NCBI RefSeq assembly: GCF_900078705.1
Contig: NZ_FKIF01000002.1
Location: 372,001 to 436,000 of the forward strand
DNA length: 64,000 nucleotides
Source of the DNA: Bordetella ansorpii
GTDB lineage: Bacteria > Pseudomonadota > Gammaproteobacteria > Burkholderiales > Burkholderiaceae_B
Direction: 5' to 3'
Shown here: in pieces, positions 1 to 8,920 of the stretch
Layout: every line of letters begins with the position of its first letter
Position numbering within the stretch: position 1 is the first letter of the stretch
Made by a program: the position numbers and the translations under genes
Notes under the pieces: generated by a model
Seen by the model: the letters and a program-made list of their open reading frames with translations, nothing else
What the model was told of the DNA's origin: nothing
Databases searched by the model: none

Positions 1-875
1 GGCAGGTTCAACAACGAAGGGGTCATGCCCGGGATCTGCGCCAGGGGCTTGCCACGCGATTCGGGCGTGGGAATCGAGGCGATCAAGCCATGCGTGTAGG
101 GATGCAGCGGGTGGCCGATGACGTCGCCGGTGGCGCCCGTTTCCACCACGCGGCCCGCGTACATCACCGACACGCGGTCGGCCAGGCCCGCCACCACGGC
201 CAGGTCGTGCGTGATCCAGATCAGCGCCGTGCCGGTGTCGCGGCACAGGTTCTGCATTTCGTACAGGATCTGGCCCTGGATGGTGACGTCCAGCGCGGTC
301 GTGGGTTCGTCGGCCACGATCAGGCGCGGCTTGTTCAGCAATGCGATGGCGATGGCCACGCGTTGCCGCATGCCGCCGGACAACTGATGCGGATACGCGC
401 GCAGCCGTTCCTGCGGCGCGGGGATGCCGACCATCGCCAAGGTCTTCAACGCGCGGTCGTGCGCCTCGGCGCGGCTGACGCCGTGGTGCGCCAGCACCGT
501 CTCGATCATCTGCGTATCGACGCGCAACACGGGGTTGAGCGTCATCATCGGATCCTGGAAGATCATCGCGATCTCGTTGCCGCGCAGCGTGCGCCAGCGC
601 GCGGGCGTGGCTTCCCGCAGGTCGTTGCCGGCGAAGCGGATGCTGCCTTCCACGATGCGGCCCGGCTCGTCCAGCAGGCCCATCAGGGAAAAACCCGTGA
701 TGCTCTTGCCCGAGCCGGACTCGCCGACCAGGCCCAGGATCTCGCCGCGCGCCAGCGTCAGGTCGACGCCGTCCACGGCCTTGACCACGCCGGCCCGCGT
801 ATGGAAATGCGTCTTCAGGCCGCGCACGTCCAGCACGGTGTCGGCGGCGTGGTCGTGAGCGATGGCGTTGTCCAT
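1..875 (-). CDS. Peptide-type ABC transporter ATP-binding protein (OppD/DppD family), 3' end cut by window
   Basis: Hydrolyses ATP on the cytoplasmic face to power import through the two permeases encoded just upstream. The translation starts MDNAIAHDHAADTVLDV and shows Walker A (GESGSGKS), the Q-loop (FQDPMMTLNP), the ABC signature (LSGGMRQR), Walker B followed by the D-loop (VADEPTTALD) and the H-loop (WITHDLAVV). The end visible at the window edge, around HPYTHGLIASIPTP, belongs to the oligopeptide-specific C-terminal extension, so only the last part is missing. It lies 12 bases after the stop of the preceding permease gene, in the same operon. The exact substrate cannot be read from the ATPase. 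An OppD and OppF fusion is possible, because the continuation is not visible. Confidence 0.93.
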   Translation of the reverse strand, partial: MDNAIAHDHAADTVLDVRGLKTHFHTRAGVVKAVDGVDLTLARGEILGLVGESGSGKSITGFSLMGLLDEPGRIVEGSIRFAGNDLREATPARWRTLRGNEIAMIFQDPMMTLNPVLRVDTQMIETVLAHHGVSRAEAHDRALKTLAMVGIPAPQERLRAYPHQLSGGMRQRVAIAIALLNKPRLIVADEPTTALDVTIQGQILYEMQNLCRDTGTALIWITHDLAVVAGLADRVSVMYAGRVVETGATGDVIGHPLHPYTHGLIASIPTPESRGKPLAQIPGMTPSLLNL

Positions 876-887
876 GGCGTGCTGCCC

Positions 888-1790
888 TCAGGAAACGTGG
901 CGCGGGTTGAGCACGTCGCGCAGGTGATCGCCCACCAGGTTGATGGCGATGATGGAGATGGCAAGCGCGATGCCGGGGAAGAACGAAATCCAGTATTGCC
1001 CGGACAACAGGTACTCGAAGCCGTTGGAGATCAGCATGCCCAGCGAGGGTTCGGTCACCGGCACGCCCACGCCCAGGAACGACAGCGTGGCCTCCAGCGC
1101 GATGGCGTGCGCCAGGTCGATGGTGGCGATGACGATCAGGGGCGGCATGCAGTTGGGCAGCACGTGGCGGAACAGGATGCGGCCCCATCCCAGCGACAGG
1201 CAGCGCGCGGCTTCCACGTATTCCTTGCCGCGCTCGACCAGCGCGGCGCCGCGCGCGGCCCGCGCGAAATAGGCCCACTGCACCACCACGAGGGCGATGA
1301 TGACCTTGTCCACGCCCTTGCCCAGGATGGCCAGCAGCATCAGCGCCACCAGGATGGCGGGGAAGGACAGCTGGATGTCGACGATGCGCATCAGCAGCGC
1401 ATCCACGCGGCCGCCGAAATAAGCCGCCACCAGGCCCACCGCCGCGCCGATGGCGAACGCCGCCAGCACCGACACGAAGCCCACCATCAGGCTGGTGCGC
1501 AGGCCGTACAGGATGGCCGACAGCACGTCGCGCGCCTGGCCATCGGTGCCCAGCAGATAGGTGCTGCCGGTCATGCTTTCGCCGCCCGGCGGCAGCTTGG
1601 AATCCATGATGTCCAGCGAGCCGATGTCGTAGGGATTCTGCGGCGCGATCCACGGCGCCAGCAGCGCCGAGCCGATCACCAGGATCAGCAGCGCCAGCCC
1701 CAGCGTGGCGAGCTTGCTGGCGAAGAAATCCGAGGCCAGCCTGCGCCACGGGGATTCGACGGCCGGCGTGGGAAGCGTGGTGGTCGTCAT
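888..1790 (-). CDS. ABC transporter permease, DppC/OppC type
   Basis: Inner-membrane subunit of a peptide or nickel-type importer, 300 residues. I chose the ATG at 1790 (MTTTTLPTPAVESPWRRL) because it overlaps the stop of the upstream permease by four bases (ATGA), the normal coupling in such operons; a longer reading to 1955 is possible but has no hydrophobic or conserved content. It has one N-terminal membrane segment (LGLALLILVIGSALLAP), a periplasmic loop with LLGTDGQARDVLSAILYG, and five more membrane segments. The EAA-type coupling loop is seen as EYVEAARCLSLGWGRILFRH. The C-terminus is HLRDVLNPRHVS, typical of the family. Partner of the next permease; substrate unknown. Confidence 0.93.
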   Translation of the reverse strand: MTTTTLPTPAVESPWRRLASDFFASKLATLGLALLILVIGSALLAPWIAPQNPYDIGSLDIMDSKLPPGGESMTGSTYLLGTDGQARDVLSAILYGLRTSLMVGFVSVLAAFAIGAAVGLVAAYFGGRVDALLMRIVDIQLSFPAILVALMLLAILGKGVDKVIIALVVVQWAYFARAARGAALVERGKEYVEAARCLSLGWGRILFRHVLPNCMPPLIVIATIDLAHAIALEATLSFLGVGVPVTEPSLGMLISNGFEYLLSGQYWISFFPGIALAISIIAINLVGDHLRDVLNPRHVS

Positions 1791-2761
1791 CGGCGGGTAT
1801 CCAGTCGTACGCGGGGATCGAGCACGGTGTAAAGAATGTCGACCACCAGGTTCAGCATCACCAGCAGGAAGACTGTCAGCATCAGGTAGGCCACCACCAC
1901 CGGACGATCCAGGTTGATGATGGAGTCGATCAGCAGCTTGCCCATGCCGGGCCACGAGAACACCGTCTCGGTGACGACGGCGAAGGCGATGACCTGGCCG
2001 TACTCCAGGCCCGACACCGTCACCACGGGAATCAGGATGTTCTTCAGCAGGTGCACGCCCAGGACGCGCCTTTCGGACAGGCCCTTGGCGCGCGCGAACT
2101 TGATGTAGTCCATGGGCAGGGATTCACGCGTGGCCGCGCGCGTCACGCGGATCACCAGCGAACACTTGGCCAGCGCGATGGTCAGCGCGGGCAGCAGCAG
2201 CCGCGACCAGCCATCCAGCGTCAGCACGCTGAGGCCGATGGGCCCCAACGCCACGGTGTCGCCCCGCCCGCTGGCCGGCAACCAGCCCAGCATCACCGCG
2301 AACACCATGATCAGCATCATGCCGACCCAGAAGTTGGGCAGCGAGAAGCCCAGCACCGAGCCCGTCATGATGGCGCGCGATCGCGCCGCCTTGGGCTTGA
2401 GGCCCGCCAGGATGCCCAGCGGCACGCCCACCAGTACCGAGATCAGCATGGCCACGGTGGCCAGCTCCAGCGTGGCCGGCATGCGCTGCAGGATCAGGCG
2501 CATGGCCGGCTCGCCGGTCAGGAAGCTGTTGCCGAAGTCGCCTTGCACCGCCTGGCCCATGAAGATCAGGTACTGGCGCCACAACGGCAGGTCCAGCCCC
2601 AGCGCGCGCCGGATGGCTTCGCGCTGCGCCTCGGTGGCCTCGGGGCTGGCCAGCATGGCGATGGGATCGCCGATCATGTAGATGCCGGCGAACACCAGGG
2701 CCGACATGACCACCATCACGACCATCGTCTGCAGCAGGCGGCGGATGATCGTGGCTAGCAC
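1787..2761 (-). CDS. ABC transporter permease, DppB/OppB type
   Basis: Inner-membrane subunit forming a heterodimeric pore with the DppC-type protein. It has 324 residues, the usual length. An N-terminal membrane segment (LLQTMVVMVVMSALVFAGIY) is followed by the periplasmic loop with the family motif GLDLPLWRQYLIF and then five membrane segments. The coupling loop is MDYIKFARAKGLSERRVLGVHLLKN, in which the ARAKGL stretch is the hallmark of this family. The C-terminal YTVLDPRVRLD is likewise standard. It is the second gene of the operon after the binding protein (52 bases away) and is translationally coupled to the next permease gene. Confidence 0.94.
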   Translation of the reverse strand: MLATIIRRLLQTMVVMVVMSALVFAGIYMIGDPIAMLASPEATEAQREAIRRALGLDLPLWRQYLIFMGQAVQGDFGNSFLTGEPAMRLILQRMPATLELATVAMLISVLVGVPLGILAGLKPKAARSRAIMTGSVLGFSLPNFWVGMMLIMVFAVMLGWLPASGRGDTVALGPIGLSVLTLDGWSRLLLPALTIALAKCSLVIRVTRAATRESLPMDYIKFARAKGLSERRVLGVHLLKNILIPVVTVSGLEYGQVIAFAVVTETVFSWPGMGKLLIDSIINLDRPVVVAYLMLTVFLLVMLNLVVDILYTVLDPRVRLDTRR

Positions 2762-2813
2762 GGCAACGGCCTCCTGCCGCTTCTACAGCTACAACGGATA
2801 AGCGGCACGTCGA

Positions 2814-4418
2814 TTACTTCGCGGGGGTGACGAACTGGGCTTCGGTGGTCTGGTCCGCGCGGCCCTGATAGCGCAGGTCCGACTTCATCGCCCACACCGA
2901 CAGCTCGAAATGGATGGGCAGGATGCCGTAGTCGTCGATCACCATGCCGCTGGCCTTCTGCAGCAGTTCGGAGCGCGCCTTGTCATCCATCGTGGACGAA
3001 GCCTGCGCGACCAGCTTGTCCATCTCGGGATTCGAGTAGCGGCCGCGGTTGGTGGTGCCCACGCCGCGCTTGGGGTCCGGCGTGACCAGCAGCGAGTTCA
3101 ACGGGTTCGACATCTCGCCCGTCGACACCGCCCAGCCGGCCAGATAGGCGCTGAACTGATACGAATCGCGGCTCTTGAAGAACACCGGCGGCGCCAGCGC
3201 GTCCACGCTGGTCTTCACGCCGATGCGGGTCCACATCGAGGCGATGGCCTGGGCCACCTTGGCGTCGTTGATGTAGCGGCCCGACGGCGAGCCCAGCGTG
3301 ATCGAGAAGCCCTCGGGATAGCCGGCTTCCTTCAGCAGCGCCTTGGCCTTTTCGACATCGGCCTTCGGGATGGCGGTGCGTTCCTTCGAGGTGCCGAACA
3401 TCGGATAAGGCAGCAGGTTGGCCGCGGGCAGCGCGGCGCCGCCCATCACGCGCTGCACGATGGCGTTGCGGTCGATGGCCAGCGACAGCGCCTGGCGCAC
3501 CCGCTTGTCCTTCAGCGGGTTCTTGTCGGTGCCCTGGATGCCTGGACTTTTCTCGGCGTTGAACTGGTCCATCGCCACGTAGATCATGCGCGCCGACGGC
3601 GTCTGTTCGACGAAGAGTTTCTTGTTCTCCTTCAGGCGCGCCAGGTCGTCGGTCGGGGGATCCTCGATCATGTCCACGTCGCCCGCCAGCAGCGAGGCCA
3701 CGCGCGAGGCGGCGTTGGTCATGGGCCGGTAGACGATGCGGTCCCATGCGGGCTTGGGCCCCCAGTAGTTTTCATTGCGCGCCAGCACCAGTTCGGCGCC
3801 GCGCTTCCACGACACGAACTTGTACGGTCCCGTGCCGACCAGGCCGTCGCCGCTGTTCAACTCCATCGTCGTCTTGCCTTCGGGCGCCGCGCCCGACGCG
3901 GCCTTCTTCGACATGATGGGCAGTTGCGCCAGGTTCACCAGCAAGAGCGGGGAAGGCTCTTTCGTGGTGACGCGCACGGTCTGCGGATCCACGGCCTCGA
4001 CCTTGTCGACCGCGCTGAGATACAGCGTGAAGGGCGACGGGCTGTTCGGCACCTTGGGCACGCGTTCATAGGTGAAGACCACGTCTTCCGCCGTGAATGG
4101 CGAGCCATCGGAGAACTTGACGCCCTTACGCAGCTTGAAGGTCCAGACCTTGCCGTCGACCGTCCACGACTCGGCCAGCGCCGGCTTCGGATTGAGCTTG
4201 GGATCGGTGTTCACCAAGCCGTCGAACATCGTGTTGGAGATCTGGATGTTGGGCGTGAGCGCGTGATACTGCGGGTCCATCGAGCTGGGCTCGGTCTTCA
4301 ATCCCACCACCAGGTCTCGCGCTTGGACGGTGCCCACCGCGCCTATGCAGGTCGCACCGAATGCCATCGCCACTGCCGCCGCGCCACAGGCCAGTGCCCG
4401 TGCGAACTTGAACGCCAT
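2814..4418 (-). CDS. Extracellular solute-binding protein, family 5 (peptide/opine type)
   Basis: Periplasmic binding protein that captures the substrate for the transporter encoded downstream, 534 residues. The chosen ATG at 4418 (MAFKFARALACG) has a GGAGA ribosome site eight bases upstream; an in-frame ATG at 4430 is an alternative. A Sec signal peptide covers about residues 1-33, with cleavage near VQARDLVVG. Family-5 features are GLKTEPSSMDPQYHAL near the mature N-terminus, VWTFKLRKGVKFSDGSPFTA, GTGPYKFVSWKRG and the C-terminal MDDKARSELLQ region. There is no lipobox, so it is probably soluble. It heads the minus-strand operon and is divergent from mnmE. Ligand specificity cannot be told from sequence alone. 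Confidence 0.93.
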   Translation of the reverse strand: MAFKFARALACGAAAVAMAFGATCIGAVGTVQARDLVVGLKTEPSSMDPQYHALTPNIQISNTMFDGLVNTDPKLNPKPALAESWTVDGKVWTFKLRKGVKFSDGSPFTAEDVVFTYERVPKVPNSPSPFTLYLSAVDKVEAVDPQTVRVTTKEPSPLLLVNLAQLPIMSKKAASGAAPEGKTTMELNSGDGLVGTGPYKFVSWKRGAELVLARNENYWGPKPAWDRIVYRPMTNAASRVASLLAGDVDMIEDPPTDDLARLKENKKLFVEQTPSARMIYVAMDQFNAEKSPGIQGTDKNPLKDKRVRQALSLAIDRNAIVQRVMGGAALPAANLLPYPMFGTSKERTAIPKADVEKAKALLKEAGYPEGFSITLGSPSGRYINDAKVAQAIASMWTRIGVKTSVDALAPPVFFKSRDSYQFSAYLAGWAVSTGEMSNPLNSLLVTPDPKRGVGTTNRGRYSNPEMDKLVAQASSTMDDKARSELLQKASGMVIDDYGILPIHFELSVWAMKSDLRYQGRADQTTEAQFVTPAK

Positions 4419-4565
4419 TGTGTTCTCCATGGTATGCCGGCTCGTGGCCGGTGATGCATGCTGAACCAGCAAAGTCCATGCCAAGTCGGTTGAGGGCAAG
4501 GCAGGGTGCCGGGCAGCAGGTATATTCCCTTATCCCCCCGGCCTTTTAAACAGAGTGTTTACCCG

Positions 4566-5924
4566 ATGTTCCCCACCGCCCCCATCGCCGCCATCGCTAC
4601 TGCTCCCGGACGGGGTGGCATTGGCGTGGTGCGCGTGTCAGGCGCCGATCTGGTGCCTGTGATGCTGTCGCTGTTCGGCCGGACGCTGACGCCGCGGCAT
4701 GCGCACTACCTGCCGTTCACGGCTGCCGATGGCGAAGTGCTGGACCAGGGGATCGCGCTGTACTTCAAGGCGCCGCACTCGTACACCGGCGAGGATGTGC
4801 TGGAGTTGCAGGGGCACGGCGGTCCGGCGGTGTTGCGGCGGCTGCTGTCGCGCTGCCTGGAGGCGGCGCGCGAGCAGGGCATCCGGCTGGCCGAGCCGGG
4901 CGAGTTCACGCGGCGCGCGTTTCTCAATGATCGGATGGACCTGGCGCAGGCCGAGGCCGTGGCAGACCTGATCGATGCATCCTCTGAGGCGGCGGCGCGT
5001 GGCGCGATGGCGTCGCTGTCCGGCGACTTCTCGCGGCGCGTGGATGAGCTGGCCGAACGCATCGTGCATCTGCGCATGCTGGTGGAAGCGACGCTGGATT
5101 TTCCGGAAGAGGAAATCGACTTCCTGGAGAAGTACCAGGCGCGGCCGACGCTGGCGGCGTTGGTGGCCGATCTGGATACGCTGATCGCGCAGGCGCGCCA
5201 GGGCGTGATCCTGCGCGAGGGCTTGCATGTGGTGCTGGCCGGGCAACCCAACGTGGGGAAGTCGAGCCTGCTGAATGCGTTGGCGGGTGACGAGGTCGCC
5301 ATCGTGACGCCTATTGCGGGCACCACGCGGGACAAGGTCGTGCAGGAGATCCATATCGATGGCGTGCCGCTGCACATCGTCGATACGGCGGGCCTGCGCG
5401 AGACCGAGGATACGGTGGAGAGCATCGGCATCGCGCGTACGTGGAAAGAGATCGAGCGGGCGGATGTGATCCTGCATCTGCAGGATGTCACGCGGCCGGG
5501 GGATCAGCTTGATGCGGCGATCACCGATCGGCTGCCGGCGCGCACGCCGGTGCTGGTGGTCTACAACAAGGCGGATCTGCTGGGCGATGCGGCGGGGTTT
5601 GTGGCGCCTGAAGGGTCGCTGGCGATTTCCGCGCGCGAAGGCGTGGGGCTCGATACGCTGCGCAGCGAGCTGCTGCGGTTGGCGGGGTGGAACCCCGGTG
5701 GGGAATCGCCCTGGCTGGCGCGCGAACGGCATCTGCATGCGCTGCAGGCGTCGGCGGAGCATCTGGCGATTGCCGGGGAACATGCGGAGCTGGATGATCG
5801 GGTGCTGGATCTGTTCGCCGAGGAACTGCGGCTGGCGCATGAAAGCCTGACGTCGATCACGGGGAAGTTCACCAGCGATGATCTGCTGGGGGAGATTTTT
5901 TCGAGTTTCTGTATTGGGAAGTGA
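4566..5924 (+). CDS. mnmE: tRNA uridine-5-carboxymethylaminomethyl modification GTPase MnmE (TrmE)
   Basis: GTPase that, with MnmG, installs the carboxymethylaminomethyl group on the wobble uridine of certain tRNAs. It has 452 residues, the normal size. The start at 4566 gives the conserved N-terminus of the family ([20 protein letters not shown]). The N-terminal tetrahydrofolate-binding domain covers about residues 1-120. The G domain has G1 GQPNVGKS (226-233), G3 DTAG (273-276) and G4 NKAD (334-337). The C-terminal CIGK motif (449-452) supplies the essential cysteine. In many bacteria, mnmE follows rpmH-rnpA-yidC; here its upstream neighbour is a divergent ABC transporter, so that linkage is broken or lies elsewhere. 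The 3' end coincides with an island attachment-like site. Confidence 0.98.
   Translation: MFPTAPIAAIATAPGRGGIGVVRVSGADLVPVMLSLFGRTLTPRHAHYLPFTAADGEVLDQGIALYFKAPHSYTGEDVLELQGHGGPAVLRRLLSRCLEAAREQGIRLAEPGEFTRRAFLNDRMDLAQAEAVADLIDASSEAAARGAMASLSGDFSRRVDELAERIVHLRMLVEATLDFPEEEIDFLEKYQARPTLAALVADLDTLIAQARQGVILREGLHVVLAGQPNVGKSSLLNALAGDEVAIVTPIAGTTRDKVVQEIHIDGVPLHIVDTAGLRETEDTVESIGIARTWKEIERADVILHLQDVTRPGDQLDAAITDRLPARTPVLVVYNKADLLGDAAGFVAPEGSLAISAREGVGLDTLRSELLRLAGWNPGGESPWLARERHLHALQASAEHLAIAGEHAELDDRVLDLFAEELRLAHESLTSITGKFTSDDLLGEIFSSFCIGK
5907..5924 (+). other. attB-like site at the 3' end of mnmE
   Basis: The last 18 bases of mnmE read TTCTGTATTGGGAAGTGA. They closely resemble the attachment site of SGI1-family integrative elements, which insert at exactly this place in enterobacteria (established knowledge; matched from memory, not by a search). 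The sequence just downstream changes character: lower GC, a broken gene, and toxin-antitoxin and helicase genes. I found no convincing second copy in the 5.9-12 kb region and no integrase gene, so an element bounded by two att copies is not proven. Confidence 0.4.
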
Positions 5925-6009
5925 GGCAGGCGTCAGGGGCGATCACTATGTGCCGCACAGATCAATCCTCTTTAAATAGTCGGATTTTTTCCTGTTGGGT
6001 GATCCGGTG

Positions 6010-6306
6010 ATGAACCAAACCCTGTGGCTGTCGCAAAAGCTGATGGCCGAGTTGTTCGGGGTGGATGTACGTACCGTCAGCGAGCACCTGAAGAACATCT
6101 TTGCTAGCCATGAGCTCACGCCTGAGGCAACTATCTCGAAATTCCGGATAGTTCAGCGGGAAGGCCAGCGGGAGGTGTCCCGGGCGGTGGACTTCTACAA
6201 CCTCGATGCCATCATTTCCTTCGGCTATCGGGTCAACTCCATACGCGCAACGCAGTTCCGCCAGTGGGCGACCGGCGTCCTGCGTGAGTTCGCCATCAAA
6301 GCTCCT
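6010..6306 (+). pseudogene. RhuM-family protein fragment (truncated)
   Basis: About 99 residues match the core of RhuM-family proteins as I know them: the segment LWLSQKLMAELFGVDVRTVS (a KilA-N/Bro-like helix-turn-helix start), then VDFYNLDAIISFGYRVNS and FRQWATGVLREF. Intact members are around 330-350 residues and begin with some 20-30 extra residues before this point. Here the upstream bases contain stops in that frame, and after position 6306 the reading frame continues to 6624 but only as the antisense of the neighbouring helicase gene. I therefore read it as a remnant, cut at both ends, probably by insertion or rearrangement of the island. RhuM-like genes often sit in genomic islands and near restriction or toxin modules. 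Confidence 0.7.
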
Positions 6307-6423
6307 GTCGGTATCGGCCACATGGCCAAAGGAGCCGCTATCTCACCCCGGCATTACCGCCGCCGCCGCAAACAATCCGAACTGCGCGCTACCCGTATTT
6401 ATTGCCAGAGCAAGAAACTCGCT

Positions 6424-8910
6424 CTACACCGGCAACTCCAGGTTCAACTCCCCCGTTGCAACCATCTGATAACCCATTGCCTGGTAACCACGCTGGCGCC
6501 GTTCCCACATGCGCAGCAGCGAAGGGTGCCCGGCGTCGATGAAGTCGATGATACGTACGCGCTGCTTGCCCACCTGCTCTCGGTGCAAGCGACCAGCATA
6601 CTGCTGCAGCGTGCCTTTCCATGAAATCGGCATCGTCAGCACCAGTGTGTCGAGCGGTGGATGGTCGAAACCTTCGCCAACCAACTTGCCACTGGCCAGC
6701 AACACACGCGGTACATCCGCATCCAATGCATTCAAGGCCGCGATCACGCTGGCGCGTTGTTTCTTCGATTGACGGCCATGCAGCAGGAACAAAGGCTGCA
6801 CCCGCCCAACCAGAGCAGCATGCAATGCGTCAAGATGCTCAGTCCGCTCGGACAAGGCCAGCACCTTGCTATCCTGTGCAAAAGCGCCTGCGATTTCGTC
6901 GGCAATCGACGCGGTACGAGTCACCTCGTTAGCAAGCTGGCGGAATATGTCCTGGATGGCCGCATCTTCGGGAAACGCAGTTCGCGCCGGCAAATAGCGT
7001 GGCACACACTCCAGCATCCGGGGCGCACCAGCCGGTTTGGCAGCGGTATGGCGAATAGGGCCACATTGCATGAACAAAATGGGTTGACGGCCATCGCGCC
7101 GGATTGGTGTTGCTGTCAACCCCAGTACGTAACGGGCGCGGACACGTTTGAGAATGGCCTCAAACGACACTGCCGAGAGGTGATGGCATTCGTCGACAAT
7201 GACCTGTCCGTAATTTTCCACAATGGGATTGGTTTCTCCCTGCCGATGTATGGACTGCATGACGGCGATGTCAATGCGGCCTGTCGGTTTGGACTTTCCG
7301 CCGCCGATCACGCCGACCATCTCCTTGCCGCAACCCAGGAAAGTCTGCAGACGTTCCTGCCACTGCCTGAGCAGTTCCGTGCGATGCACCAGTACCAGCG
7401 TATTGACGCCACGCCGGGCGATCAGCGCCGCGGCGGTGACGGTTTTTCCGAAGGCGGTGGGTGCGCACAGGATGCCGGTATCGAAGCGGAGCATCGCTCT
7501 GACGGCTTGCTCCTGGTCTTCACGGAGTTGGCCTGTGAACGCAACAGCAAGGGCTTGGCCGCCGCAGCGTTCGTCCCGCAGTTCGCAGCCGATAGCGTTC
7601 TCACGCAGTAGCTCGCGGACGGCGTCGAGACAACCGCGTGGCAAGGCAATATGGCGAGGGAAATTATCAGCGCAACCAATCAGGCGAGGTTTATTCCAGA
7701 CCGGCAGGCGCAACGCCTGGGCTTGATGAAATTCCGGATTGGCGAACGTGGCCAGACGAATGAGCCGGTTGGACAATTCCTGCGGGAGCCCGTCCTTCCC
7801 AATGTAGATTAGATTAGCCAAAGTCAACGTGAGCGAGGCTGGCATCGCACCAAGCAAGCGTTTCCGACTCACTGCCGAACGCTTCCATGGCTCGTGCAGG
7901 TCTTCATCGGTGGCGAAGGTGACATCCAGTGGATGAGAGCCGTCGGTAGCACGCAGGGTGGCTTGCTCAATGTCGTTAGGTGCCATTGACTGCTGCGAGG
8001 CGAGAAAAGCCCACTGGTCCGGATGCGGTTGCAGAGCGTCGTCCACGAAGACACTTGCCCCTCGCTCACGAGGTATCTTCTGCAGCGGTAGGACGATCAG
8101 GTTGCCGAACCCACCTTTGGGTAGTGTGTCCTGGTTAGGAAACAAGCGATCGTAAGAGCCCAGCGACAATTGCCGCGTACGGGCACAGGTGTGGCTGATG
8201 AGCGCCGCCCCCAAGCGGCGCGCATCGCGGGCAGCGACACGTCCAGCAAAGAAGATCCAGGCATGGGCGCCATTGCCAGAGCGAGAAATTTCCAGGGCTA
8301 CTGGAACATCCAGTTCACGACAGGAGTGAACGAAGGCTCGGGCATCATCACGCCAGTCCGATTCGTCGAAATCCACGGCAAGCAAATGGCAATCATCGCC
8401 TGACAGCAGTGGATAAAGGCCGATGGTATGGCGTCCCGCCAGGTGATCGAAAAGGACTTGATCGGTCAACGGCAACAGTTGCCGCTGCTGGCAGTCACCG
8501 CATTTAATGCGAGGCTTTTCGCAGACACCGGGACGCCACTCGTTGGCACAGGCGGGCGCATAACCGTTCTTGCCCGCTTTGCTTTCCCAACGGACTGGAT
8601 AAACGTCGGTGCGGCCCCGAAACAACCGGCCAAAGAGCGCGACTTTCTCGTCTGTAGTGAAGAATTTCGGCCCGAAGGCCGTAGATTCTCCACCACCACA
8701 GGGCGCCTTCGGCTCCGTATGAAGACTGCCTCGCTTAACCCCGGTATAAAGGCCAGGGCTGGCGCTTTGGCTAATGGTCAACGATAAAGTTGCCGGAGAC
8801 TTGGGAACCGGCGCAGGCACTTGCCAAGCAATACCGTGCGCTTCGAGCAGGACGACCAGCCGGGCGTTCTCGGCACGAAGACGGGCGAGTTCGTCGTCAC
8901 GGCCAGTCAT
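6424..8910 (-). CDS. Primase-helicase of the TOTE conflict-system type (AEP-like primase domain + SF2 helicase)
   Basis: A protein of 828 residues with a clear domain order. Residues 1-30 hold a leucine-zipper-like coil (LARLRAENARLVVLLEAHGI). Residues 121-140 contain four cysteines (C121, C130, C137, C140) suited to zinc binding. Then comes an archaeo-eukaryotic-primase-like domain with the acidic pair in LLAVDFDESDW (D180, D182) and ISRSGNGAHAWIFF (H216). The superfamily-2 helicase has Walker A APTAFGKT (483-490), DECHH (573-577), LTATP (598-602) and the C-terminal motif QYAGRLHR. This architecture fits the computationally described TOTE conflict systems (recalled, not searched). It starts 10 bases after the stop of the partner gene, so the two are an operon. 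Base composition is lower in GC than the chromosome around it. A role in defence against foreign DNA is inference. Confidence 0.85.
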   Translation of the reverse strand: MTGRDDELARLRAENARLVVLLEAHGIAWQVPAPVPKSPATLSLTISQSASPGLYTGVKRGSLHTEPKAPCGGGESTAFGPKFFTTDEKVALFGRLFRGRTDVYPVRWESKAGKNGYAPACANEWRPGVCEKPRIKCGDCQQRQLLPLTDQVLFDHLAGRHTIGLYPLLSGDDCHLLAVDFDESDWRDDARAFVHSCRELDVPVALEISRSGNGAHAWIFFAGRVAARDARRLGAALISHTCARTRQLSLGSYDRLFPNQDTLPKGGFGNLIVLPLQKIPRERGASVFVDDALQPHPDQWAFLASQQSMAPNDIEQATLRATDGSHPLDVTFATDEDLHEPWKRSAVSRKRLLGAMPASLTLTLANLIYIGKDGLPQELSNRLIRLATFANPEFHQAQALRLPVWNKPRLIGCADNFPRHIALPRGCLDAVRELLRENAIGCELRDERCGGQALAVAFTGQLREDQEQAVRAMLRFDTGILCAPTAFGKTVTAAALIARRGVNTLVLVHRTELLRQWQERLQTFLGCGKEMVGVIGGGKSKPTGRIDIAVMQSIHRQGETNPIVENYGQVIVDECHHLSAVSFEAILKRVRARYVLGLTATPIRRDGRQPILFMQCGPIRHTAAKPAGAPRMLECVPRYLPARTAFPEDAAIQDIFRQLANEVTRTASIADEIAGAFAQDSKVLALSERTEHLDALHAALVGRVQPLFLLHGRQSKKQRASVIAALNALDADVPRVLLASGKLVGEGFDHPPLDTLVLTMPISWKGTLQQYAGRLHREQVGKQRVRIIDFIDAGHPSLLRMWERRQRGYQAMGYQMVATGELNLELPV

Positions 8911-8920
8911 CGCCTATGCA

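Noticed and set aside
6307-6624. Extension of the RhuM-like frame to 6624
   Set aside because: It is the antisense of the helicase C-terminus and shows none of the RhuM C-terminal features.
7796-7813. Inverse partial match to the mnmE attachment-like sequence
   Set aside because: It lies inside the helicase coding sequence (YIGKDGLP), with several mismatches; chance similarity, not a second att site.
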